Positions 43,271 to 50,849 of a stretch of 64,000 nucleotides of DNA are shown here, in pieces. The DNA is from JBEKYD01 sp052148435 (lineage in GTDB: Bacteria > Acidobacteriota > Terriglobia > Bryobacterales > Bryobacteraceae). The notes below the pieces were generated by a model that saw only the letters and a program-made list of their open reading frames with translations, made no database searches and was not told the origin of the DNA. Position numbers and translations under genes: made by a program. Location of the stretch: NCBI GenBank assembly GCA_052148435.1, contig JBKQIF010000079.1:1-64000 (forward strand), in the 5' to 3' direction. Position 1 is the stretch's first letter. Each line of letters starts with the position of its first letter.

Positions 43271-44221
43271 TTATCGCGCTCCCGCGTAGATCACCGCCGC
43301 GGCCGCTCCGCTGCCGTACATGGCGACTTTCTCGAGCGTAGTGACGCCAATGCGCTTGCCTGTGGCGTCGGGAATATATAAGATGTCGTCGGCGTAGACG
43401 GGGACGTCGGGGGCCTTGCGGGAAAGCAGCTTCTTTAGGTCCACCGGGATCTCCACACGCGGCTGGCCCTCGCCGGCCTGACGATAGATGTAGGCCTCCT
43501 TGCGAGCATACGGCGCCACGCCTTCGACCATGGCCAGCAGCTTCATGACCGTGTTCTCCGAGCCGTCGCGGACGGGAAAAGCGCCGGGCCGCTTCACATT
43601 ACCCAGCACGTAGATCTTGCGGGCTTCGGGCACGCGCACGGCCTCGCCCCCGAGGAGCGGAGTATTGAGTGCAGGCTCCTGGCCGTCGAGAAGCTTTTTC
43701 AGGTTGATGCGGTCGGCCGGGGCGGTGCCGGCCGGATGGGTCACGAGCACTTCGGGACCGGCGTCGGCATTGACGCCTTCCGCGCGCGCCAGGGCGTCCA
43801 GCAACGTGACCTTGCCCACGGCCTGGAAGACCAGCGGGTGCCGCACGGCGCCCATGACGCTGATGGTGCGCGCGCTGCTGTACTCGAGGATGGTGACGGT
43901 GACTTCCGGATGCACCAGGACGCGCCCTTTTTCCAGCGCTTCGGCGGCGGCCTGCTCCAGTTCGGGCGGCAGGAGGCCGGCGGCGTGGACCGGGTTCGGC
44001 AGCATGGGAATGCGGATAGAACCGTCGGCCGACACGCGAACCGTGCGCGTGAGTTCCGGCTCGTTGTAGACGGAGATCGCGAGCAGATCGTCCACCGCGA
44101 TTCTTTGCGCCGGCAGGTTTGCCACGCTGGCGACGGCGCTATCCACCACGCCCTTTGTCTGGGCCCGGCCGCCGCTCGAACAAGCGCAAGCCAAAAGAAG
44201 CACGCCGATGGCGGTCTTCAC
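43271..44221 (-). CDS. Wza-like polysaccharide export protein (SLBB domains)
   Basis: From the GTG at 44221 the 316-aa product starts with a signal peptide that looks like a lipoprotein (VLLLACACSSGG). A poly_export domain follows (IAVDDLLAISVYNEPELTRTVRV, PDGSIRIPMLP-like), then SLBB domains (ARTISVMGAVRHPL, KIYVLGNVKRPGAFPV) and a last helix (YGSGAAAAVIYAGA). It forms the outer-membrane channel for the exopolysaccharide. The GTG overlaps the TGA of the RHH-like gene (GTGA), so translation is coupled. The last helix matches the membrane-inserting C-terminus of Wza. Confidence 0.92.
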   Translation of the reverse strand: MKTAIGVLLLACACSSGGRAQTKGVVDSAVASVANLPAQRIAVDDLLAISVYNEPELTRTVRVSADGSIRIPMLPNPVHAAGLLPPELEQAAAEALEKGRVLVHPEVTVTILEYSSARTISVMGAVRHPLVFQAVGKVTLLDALARAEGVNADAGPEVLVTHPAGTAPADRINLKKLLDGQEPALNTPLLGGEAVRVPEARKIYVLGNVKRPGAFPVRDGSENTVMKLLAMVEGVAPYARKEAYIYRQAGEGQPRVEIPVDLKKLLSRKAPDVPVYADDILYIPDATGKRIGVTTLEKVAMYGSGAAAAVIYAGAR

Positions 44222-44505
44222 GATCGTCTTCCTCCCTGAAGCCCGGCCTCTTCGGGTGACATCTGGTCGATCTTCTCCGCCATGCGGCGAATTTCCTCCT
44301 GTAGACCTGCAAGAGTCCGGCAAACCTCGGCCAGGGCCCCGGCCTCACCACCTTCCCCTTTGCCGAGGGCCGTCAGCAGCAGCGACCGGGCGAAATCCGA
44401 GGTGCTTCGCGCGCCCCGGTCTCTGCCGACCGTCTTCAAGGTGTCATACTCCTCTTGCGTCAACCGGATCAGAAAAAGCCGGTTTCGGGGTTTCAAGACC
44501 GCCAT
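44218..44505 (-). CDS. Ribbon-helix-helix-like regulator at the head of the exopolysaccharide operon
   Basis: From the ATG at 44505 the 95-aa product has an RHH-like start (NRLFLIRLTQEEYDTLK strand and helix, then GARSTSDFARSLLLTAL) followed by a coiled coil (LAGLQEEIRRMAEKIDQMS). Small proteins of this type precede exopolysaccharide genes in several Acidobacteria as far as I recall, so I infer a local DNA-binding regulator. A TTG start at 44562 would overlap the small gene upstream. It overlaps the wza-like gene by 4 bp. Confidence 0.6.
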   Translation of the reverse strand: MAVLKPRNRLFLIRLTQEEYDTLKTVGRDRGARSTSDFARSLLLTALGKGEGGEAGALAEVCRTLAGLQEEIRRMAEKIDQMSPEEAGLQGGRRS

Positions 44506-44536
44506 TCGCCGCCACCAATCTCGAACAGTTTTCGCC

Positions 44537-44713
44537 TTATCCGACCGGCGCGATACGGTCAAGCTCCACTTCCGCGGCTACCGGACGCATCGGCATCTCC
44601 ACGCTTACGACGACGCGAGAGAGAGCCTCTTTGGTGTTGTTTATCATTTCCCGTGAAGGGCTGTCTGGCTGGACTTTGGACAAAGCTTCCGCTAGCTCAC
44701 TCCCACCACTCAT
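44537..44713 (-). CDS. 58-aa ORF, first gene of the exopolysaccharide operon
   Basis: ATG at 44713 to TAA at 44537 encodes a 58-aa product, MSGGSELAEALSKVQP at the start and MRPVAAEVELDRIAPVG at the end. Composition is that of a normal soluble protein with an amphipathic helix (SPSREMINNTKEALSRVVVS). A likely promoter lies 41-67 bp upstream of the start. I find no Shine-Dalgarno, and the family is unknown. It could be a leader peptide or a small regulator of the cluster. Confidence 0.45.
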   Translation of the reverse strand: MSGGSELAEALSKVQPDSPSREMINNTKEALSRVVVSVEMPMRPVAAEVELDRIAPVG

Positions 44714-44753
44714 TGTGTGGAAGCGGACCCAGAACTTGGCCGATTAGAAAAAT

Positions 44754-44780
44754 AGTATACAAGTAGCTTACAGAAATCAA
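44754..44780 (-). promoter_or_regulatory. Possible sigma-70 promoter of the exopolysaccharide operon
   Basis: On the minus strand, TTGATT (44780-44775) and TATACT (44759-44754) are 15 bp apart, or TTGATT pairs with TACTAT at 17 bp. The stretch is AT-rich against a GC-rich background, and a start near 44747 would give a leader of about 34 nt to the 58-aa ORF. Confidence 0.4.
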
Positions 44781-44800
44781 GAATTAATTCGATCTGACCA

Positions 44801-44831
44801 CTACATTTTGTAGTCTTATTTTTTCGACTAC
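44801..44831. promoter_or_regulatory. Overlapping dyads, possible operator
   Basis: Two linked inverted repeats, CTACA-TTT-TGTAG (44801-44813) and GTAGTC (44810-44815) with GACTAC (44826-44831), share bases and lie just upstream of the proposed promoter. The RHH-like protein of the operon is a candidate ligand. Confidence 0.35.
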
Positions 44832-45004
44832 TCTATAAGGGTGGCAGATGACACGTCACCCGAATCAAGTGTCTGAGGTGGGCCCGCCAGGGGAAGCAAG
44901 AGGTCTTAATGGGGTAAGTGGTCAAAAATTCAATGACTTACAGATTCTTTGACTTCGGCTTGTCTGCAAGAACCGCCGGGCGCGGGCTGGCGGTGAACGA
45001 CGCC

Positions 45005-45032
45005 GCCGCACGCAGGAGGTGCGTGCGCCGCG
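45005..45032. repeat. Dispersed palindromic repeat, copy C (partial)
   Basis: The segment GCCGCACGCAGGAGGTGCGTG and following GCGCCGCGG matches the right half of copies A (1136) and B (30494) with several changes. It lies in the gap between the exopolysaccharide operon and the phosphorylase gene. The surrounding 44,832-45,060 shows no gene. Confidence 0.5.
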
Positions 45033-45060
45033 GCAGAACCGCTGCTACAGAATCGATCTG

Positions 45061-47616
45061 CTACTCCTCCCACCGAACCCAGGGCAGTTCATATGGTAAA
45101 AGAGCGTCTTCGTGGAACGGCACGACACGGACCGCAAAGCCACAGCTTCCGCTCTGCCCGCACTCGACTTCTCCCTCGTAGAGGTAATCGGCGCCACAGG
45201 ATTGGCTCAGCGCCAGATCCACGTGCGAGCCCTCGCCTATCCGACCATCGGCCGTCACGGCGCCGTAGTAGGCCTGTACGCTCACGTCGCGGGGAGAGAG
45301 CCCGCCCAAAGAGACCCGCGCGGAAACCTTCACCCTCGATCCCACCACGAACTCGCGGCTGCCCCCGTCCACATTCACTTGGGTGACTTTCACTTCCGAT
45401 CCGTGAGCGTGCAGCCGCTTTCGCCAGTCCAGCAGGGACCCTACCCGGCTCTTGTCGCCCGCCAGGCGGATGAGCCGCTTGGCAGCCGGGAGGTAGAAGC
45501 GCTCGGCGTATTCGGCCACCATCCGGTTGGTGCTGAAGATCGGCGAAAGCCTCTTCATCGACGCCTTCATCTTGGCCAGCCAGCCGCGCGGGATGCCCAC
45601 CGCGTCGCGATCGTAGAACAGCGGCACCACATCGTTTTCCAGGAGGTGGTAGAGCGCCTCGGACTCCACCTGGTCCTGATATTCGGGGTTATTGTACTCC
45701 TCGCCATTGCCGATCGCCCAGCCCACTTCCCGGTCGTAGGCCTCGTCCCACCAGCCGTCGAGAATCGACAGGTTTAGTCCGCCGTTGGCCAGCAGTTTCA
45801 TGCCGCTGGTGCCGCTGGCCTCGTTGGGCCGCCGAGGCGTGTTCAACCACACGTCCGCGCCCTGCACAAGGTACCGCGCCACTGAAATGTCGTAGTCTTC
45901 CAGGAACACGACGCTGCGTCTGACCTGCGGGTCGCGGGCGAATCGGATGATTTGCCGGATCAGTTCCTTGCCTTCCGTATCGTGAGGGTGCGCCTTGCCG
46001 GCGAGCAGGATCTGCACGGGCCGCCCGGAGTCGGTCAGAATGCGTTTCAGCCGCTCCACATCGCGGAGCAGCAGTGCGGCTCGCTTGTAGGTGGCGAACC
46101 GGCGCGCAAACCCGATGGTCAGGGCGTCGGGGGAAAGCACGCTGCCGGCAACCGTGATCTCCGCGTCGGTGCCGCCTCTCTGCCTGACCTGGGAAGCCAG
46201 CCGTGTGCGCGCGTAGTTGATCAGGCGCTCCCGGCGGATCTCGTGGACCCGCCACAATTCCTGATCCGGAATGCGGTCGACGCGCTGCCAGAGCGCCGTA
46301 TCGGCGGGTTGCGCGCCCCACTGCGGGCCAAGGTAGCGGTTGAGCAGAGCGCTCATCTCCATCGAGATCCATGACCGCGTGTGGATGCCGTTGGTCACCG
46401 AGCCGATCGGCACCTCGTCCAGGGGATAGCCGGCCCACATGGGTTGCGCCATCTTACGGCTCACGACCCCGTGCAGCCTGGCGACTCCATTGGTGTAGGA
46501 GCAGTGACGGGCAGCCAGGTATGCCATGTTGAACGGTTCGCCCGCGTCGGTTGGAACCTGTCTTCCGTAGGCCAAAAACTGCTCGACGCTGAGTCCGAGG
46601 CTCCCCGTGTATTCGCGAAAGTATTTGTCCACCAGTCCGGGTTCGAAGCGGTCGAAGCCCGCCGCCACCGGCGTATGGGTGGTGAAGATATTGCCCGCCG
46701 CCGCCACCTGGCGCGCCGCCTGGTAGGGAAAGCCAAGCTCCTCCATGATCATCCGGGTCCGTTCCGGCCCTAGAAACGCCGAGTGTCCTTCGTTCATGTG
46801 GCAAATGGTTGGCCGCATACCCAGCGCCTGAAGCGCACGCATGCCACCGATCCCCAGTACGATCTCCTGCTGGATCCGCAGTTCGCGGTCGCCTCCGTAG
46901 AGCGCCCCGGTTACGCGCCGGTCGTCGCCGGTGTTTTCGGCAACGTTGGTATCGAGCAGATATAGCGGCACTCTACCCACCTGGGCTTTCCAGACCTGCG
47001 CCGCGAGGCGTCGTCCGGGAAAGTCGATGTGCACGGCGAGCTGCTTGCCCGGCCCATCTTCCATCGGTTGGATGGGCAGGTTATGGAAGTCGTTAATCGG
47101 ATAGGTTTCCTGTTGCCATCCATCGGCACTGAGGTACTGATGGAAGTAGCCGCCCTGGTAGAGCAGGCCGACGCCGACCAGAGGCAGGCCAAGGTCGCTG
47201 GCCGACTTGAGGTGATCCCCGGCCAGGATGCCCAAGCCGCCGGCGTAATTCGGAATGCACTCCGTCAATCCGAACTCCGCTGAAAAATAGGCGATCCGGA
47301 TCCCCATCGCTTCCGGGTGCGCCGCGGCGAACCAGCCCGAGCTGGCGAGGTACTCGTCCAGATCGGCCGACGCCCGGTCCATCTGCGCGAGAAAAGCCTC
47401 ATCGCCACAGAGTTCGGCCAGCCGCCTCTGATCGATGCGGCCGAGAATCAGGCGCGGATTATGCCCGGTCTCTTCCCAGAGGTCGGAATCCAGCGTGCGG
47501 AAGAGTTCGATGGTCGGGTGGTGCCAGGACCATCGAAGGTTCAGGGACAACTTGTGCAGGCACTGCAGACGAGGCGGCAAGCACGGGGTGACATGATAGG
47601 CGTGAACTCGGGGCAT
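45061..47616 (-). CDS. glgP: Alpha-glucan (glycogen/maltodextrin) phosphorylase, GT35
   Basis: From the ATG at 47616 (GGAGG 8 nt upstream) the 851-aa protein has the DUF3417 N-terminal domain (LNLRWSWHHPTIELFRTLD), then GT35 blocks: YFSAEFGLTECIPNYAGGLGILAGDHLKSASDLGLPLVGVGL in pieces, HMNEGHSAFLGPER, GFARRFATYKRA, and the pyridoxal phosphate site NEASGTSGMK with Lys607. It is the short bacterial/archaeal alpha-glucan phosphorylase type. It releases glucose 1-phosphate from glycogen or maltodextrin by phosphorolysis. It stands alone, divergent from nothing and downstream of the exopolysaccharide promoter region. Glucose 1-phosphate could feed the polymer cluster, but that is a guess. Confidence 0.93.
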   Translation of the reverse strand: MPRVHAYHVTPCLPPRLQCLHKLSLNLRWSWHHPTIELFRTLDSDLWEETGHNPRLILGRIDQRRLAELCGDEAFLAQMDRASADLDEYLASSGWFAAAHPEAMGIRIAYFSAEFGLTECIPNYAGGLGILAGDHLKSASDLGLPLVGVGLLYQGGYFHQYLSADGWQQETYPINDFHNLPIQPMEDGPGKQLAVHIDFPGRRLAAQVWKAQVGRVPLYLLDTNVAENTGDDRRVTGALYGGDRELRIQQEIVLGIGGMRALQALGMRPTICHMNEGHSAFLGPERTRMIMEELGFPYQAARQVAAAGNIFTTHTPVAAGFDRFEPGLVDKYFREYTGSLGLSVEQFLAYGRQVPTDAGEPFNMAYLAARHCSYTNGVARLHGVVSRKMAQPMWAGYPLDEVPIGSVTNGIHTRSWISMEMSALLNRYLGPQWGAQPADTALWQRVDRIPDQELWRVHEIRRERLINYARTRLASQVRQRGGTDAEITVAGSVLSPDALTIGFARRFATYKRAALLLRDVERLKRILTDSGRPVQILLAGKAHPHDTEGKELIRQIIRFARDPQVRRSVVFLEDYDISVARYLVQGADVWLNTPRRPNEASGTSGMKLLANGGLNLSILDGWWDEAYDREVGWAIGNGEEYNNPEYQDQVESEALYHLLENDVVPLFYDRDAVGIPRGWLAKMKASMKRLSPIFSTNRMVAEYAERFYLPAAKRLIRLAGDKSRVGSLLDWRKRLHAHGSEVKVTQVNVDGGSREFVVGSRVKVSARVSLGGLSPRDVSVQAYYGAVTADGRIGEGSHVDLALSQSCGADYLYEGEVECGQSGSCGFAVRVVPFHEDALLPYELPWVRWEE

Positions 47617-47915
47617 CGTTGGGACCTCCAGAGGTTCCACTTTAGCTTAACCGTTATTGACATCGATTCGGTTGCGCCAGTCCGATTTCAACCAGCCTGA
47701 TCTCTGCGTGGTGCTTGGAAGCCCCCCTATCTCAAGTGGCCGCCAGGCCTGAAGCGGCTCCGTGACAAACCGCTTAGGCTGGAAGCCGCGCTGCGATCGG
47801 GTGGCGCGTCCGGGCCATGCGCCTGCCGGCGCGAACAGAAACAAAATGGGCGACTGCCAGCGACCGATTCAGGACCGCAGCCTCCACGTTCTCCGACCGA
47901 AGGCGAGGCTTGCCC
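47617..47915. other. Intergenic region between the phosphorylase and lipase genes
   Basis: No gene is seen in these 299 bp. It should hold the phosphorylase promoter (minus strand, about 47640-47700) and the terminator of the lipase operon. No clear hairpin with a U-tract and no well-matched promoter was found by eye. Confidence 0.35.
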
Positions 47916-50813
47916 TCAGGCCGTATCCGCCGCCGGCTTCTTCTCAAGGGCGCAATAGCTGGAAATCGTTTCCGTGAATTCCTGGAGGGAACATCGCCCC
48001 TTGCGAAATCGAAGGGCTTCATCTACCACGTGGCAGCCCAAACGGCGATAACTTTCGAATTGTGACTCGTCAAACCACTGGTCGCTGGTGGGCTCCTGCG
48101 GAAAGGCGGGGTTCTGCTTGGCGTAGTTCAACACGTCGCGAGGTTCGTTGCCCGTGAGGGAAGACTTGATGTAGATAAGAACTCCATCGTCGGCTGGCGA
48201 GCCGTCAACGGCTTTGTAGCCGATGGTTCCAACCGCGCAATGCCGGGAACGCGGGGTAATTTTCGATGTGATGGAGAGTTCCGGGAATTCGATGTTGATT
48301 CCCATATCGACGCGAATTTTGCGGATGGCATTGCCCAGGTCGTCGAAGTGGAACGCGGGATCGGCCGATCCGTCCACCACGATGATGGTTCGGCATCGCC
48401 GGAGCACCATTTCGTAAAGTCCGAGGTTTTCGAAATGGCCGCCGTCCGAGAGGTTGACCCAACTGTTTTTGTCGCTGGTGAGCCCGAATGCCTCGTCGAT
48501 GAAAGGCCGGATGGAATAGGTTGGACTGGTTTTGGACCAGCGATCGCGTCCGGCCTCTCCCGGGTTTGCCGACCAGGCGCCGAGCCTGGCATTGAACAGC
48601 ATCATCACGATGCTCAAAAGCGGAGAAGAGGCGTAGCCCATATTCGGGTTTGCCGCAGCCCCGGAAATCGTGATGGCTCCGCCCAGAGTCACGCCGCCGA
48701 AGTAGTCGGAGGACCGCTGGTACCCGACCCGGCAGCCCCCAGTGTGATAGCGTGTCGAGGTGAAAGATTCGGCTTTGCGCTGCTGCCATGCCAGGTTCTC
48801 TCCTTTGACCAGATTCAGGGTAACGTTCACCACGTGAAGGGGCTTGGAGGGCAACTCGGTCATAGGGATGTTGTCCGCCGGATCGAAACCCGTGAACGGG
48901 TTCGGCTTTCGATCCTTGTTGGAGGCGCCCAGGAAAGTGCGAATCAGCCGGGCTCGATACATGGCGTGAAGCGAAAACTTATTCGCATCGATCACGCGGG
49001 AAAGCAGCAAAGCGGGTACCGCCAGCAAGGTCATTAGCAGGAATTCGATCGCCGGGGCAGGCGGATCCTGCGGGGAACTTGGGGCATTTGAGGAGAGCCA
49101 GGCAGCCAGCCGCAGCAGTAATTGGATCGCCCCGGAAGGCGGATACTGCCGGGAACTTCGACTCTGTGAGGAGAGCCAGGCGCCCAGCTGCTGGCTCGCG
49201 GCATGGTTAAAACTGGCGATCAGAATCACCAAGAGCAGCAAGAACACGGGCAAGATCAGTTTGGACGCAAGCTTCAAAAGGAGCTGGGAAATGGAGGTTG
49301 AGGGGCGAGCCTGTTCCTTCTCGTCCTTGGTGGCGGCCGTGCCGTGGCTGAACCCGATACCGCTGGCAAGCAGGCCCGCGACGGCCGTCCCCACCGACTG
49401 CCACCGAATGGACGGGAGGCGTTCGGCCAGATCGGGAAGCAACAGAACTATGCCGTTGAATCCGAAGCAGCAGACCATGGCGATGAAGATCCATGCCGTA
49501 GAGCGAGACCACCATTCCCGGTCTTCGTCATCCGTGATGCTGCTGGTCATGGCCACCAGCAGCCCCTGAGACACTGCGAACACGCCCAGGAGCGCCGGCA
49601 GCGAGAGCCAGGCGTAAAGCCGATCGTCATACAGATTACTGTCAGGAGTAGAAGGATCGGTGAACGCGCGCGTGACCCAGTAGCCCAACAAGCCGCCCAT
49701 GGCCCCGGTGATAAGTGCAAATCCGGCGCCCTTGAGCATCCATACCGGCGAGAATGAACCGCGCTTTAACCAGGCGAAGGGCATGCCCAACAAAACCCCG
49801 GCCGCCATGATGGCGACGCCGTATCTGACAAAGCCGGCGGGACTTGGCTCGGAGTCAAGAAATCCTTGCCACGCCCAGTAGAGCGAGAAACCGATGATGG
49901 AGAGCAAAAGCGGGGACAGCCCAAATATCAAATACCGCCGCTGCGGGAAGCGCGCGTCCCCGGCGCTCGGAAGATCGACCACCATATACGCCACCGCCAG
50001 CGAGACCAAAGCCGCCGAGGCAATCAAAATATAGTTGTTCTCAATCACGGGATAGGCTCCGATGGCGGCCCATAACAGCCGGGGCAGCATCAGAACCGCG
50101 GCCAAGAGCGGCAGCAGCACGAGCCAGTTCAAGACGATGTTGCGCACGACCGTCGCCAGTAGCGTCCAGGTGTCGGCGGAAAAGGCACCGACTTCCGGAT
50201 TCAGGTAACTCGTGAATTTTCGCAGATATCGGAGTGGCGCCGGTTCCGGCTCCCAGTCTGCCTCCGGAACCTCTGCTAGCTCCCGGATTACCCCGGCGGA
50301 CCTCTGCGGATGGCGCGCGGCCCATGAAGAAAACCAGCCGCCCAGATACCCTCCACCCGAGACGGTAGAAAGATAGTCGACCTCGCCCAGGAGCCGCGGT
50401 GGATCGTCGGGGGCCTCCTGCGAGACGGAGTGCGCCGCCATGCCCTGCAGGACGCCCAATCCGAATGTAGCGCTGCGGATGCCCCCTCCGGAGAAGCAAA
50501 GAGCCGTTCTGGCGCGCCCGTGGAGGCGGCGGATCAGGACCCTTCGAAAAGCCAGGTCGGCAACTTCGTACTCCGCCTGGGCGGCTCCGTCTTCCGGTTT
50601 GCCGGCAGTGTGCCACTGCGCGCGTTTTTCCCGGTAGCGTTTTAGCGCTTCCAAATATTCGCAGTCTGCACTGTTTTCGATCTCCCGCTCCGGCGATACC
50701 GAGCGCCAGTATTCCTCGCCCAAGACCTCCCACACGGACAAAGGCTCCGTCTCGGAGTGAGACTGCCATCTTGCGAAGTGTTTCAGAAATTCCTTCATTC
50801 GGCCGGCCGGCAT
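47916..50813 (-). CDS. Patatin-like lipase split by a large membrane domain
   Basis: The 965-aa protein has the patatin oxyanion loop GGGIRSATFGLGVL (residues 109-122) and a nucleophile block YLSTVSGGGYLGGW (Ser152), but the catalytic Asp block NLSDGGHFENLGLYEM lies at Asp790. About 400 residues between them (about 215-640) form nine or more hydrophobic helices, so the fold is interrupted by a membrane domain. Family members hydrolyse phospholipids or other acyl esters. The N-terminal 100 residues are soluble. It is the last gene of a seven-gene operon and starts 36 bp after the di-haem protein gene. Substrate release from membranes for the upstream oxidases is inferred. Confidence 0.85.
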   Translation of the reverse strand: MPAGRMKEFLKHFARWQSHSETEPLSVWEVLGEEYWRSVSPEREIENSADCEYLEALKRYREKRAQWHTAGKPEDGAAQAEYEVADLAFRRVLIRRLHGRARTALCFSGGGIRSATFGLGVLQGMAAHSVSQEAPDDPPRLLGEVDYLSTVSGGGYLGGWFSSWAARHPQRSAGVIRELAEVPEADWEPEPAPLRYLRKFTSYLNPEVGAFSADTWTLLATVVRNIVLNWLVLLPLLAAVLMLPRLLWAAIGAYPVIENNYILIASAALVSLAVAYMVVDLPSAGDARFPQRRYLIFGLSPLLLSIIGFSLYWAWQGFLDSEPSPAGFVRYGVAIMAAGVLLGMPFAWLKRGSFSPVWMLKGAGFALITGAMGGLLGYWVTRAFTDPSTPDSNLYDDRLYAWLSLPALLGVFAVSQGLLVAMTSSITDDEDREWWSRSTAWIFIAMVCCFGFNGIVLLLPDLAERLPSIRWQSVGTAVAGLLASGIGFSHGTAATKDEKEQARPSTSISQLLLKLASKLILPVFLLLLVILIASFNHAASQQLGAWLSSQSRSSRQYPPSGAIQLLLRLAAWLSSNAPSSPQDPPAPAIEFLLMTLLAVPALLLSRVIDANKFSLHAMYRARLIRTFLGASNKDRKPNPFTGFDPADNIPMTELPSKPLHVVNVTLNLVKGENLAWQQRKAESFTSTRYHTGGCRVGYQRSSDYFGGVTLGGAITISGAAANPNMGYASSPLLSIVMMLFNARLGAWSANPGEAGRDRWSKTSPTYSIRPFIDEAFGLTSDKNSWVNLSDGGHFENLGLYEMVLRRCRTIIVVDGSADPAFHFDDLGNAIRKIRVDMGINIEFPELSITSKITPRSRHCAVGTIGYKAVDGSPADDGVLIYIKSSLTGNEPRDVLNYAKQNPAFPQEPTSDQWFDESQFESYRRLGCHVVDEALRFRKGRCSLQEFTETISSYCALEKKPAADTA

Positions 50814-50849
50814 AGTGATCGTCCCGATTACCCGAACGCCCTTCTCGCT

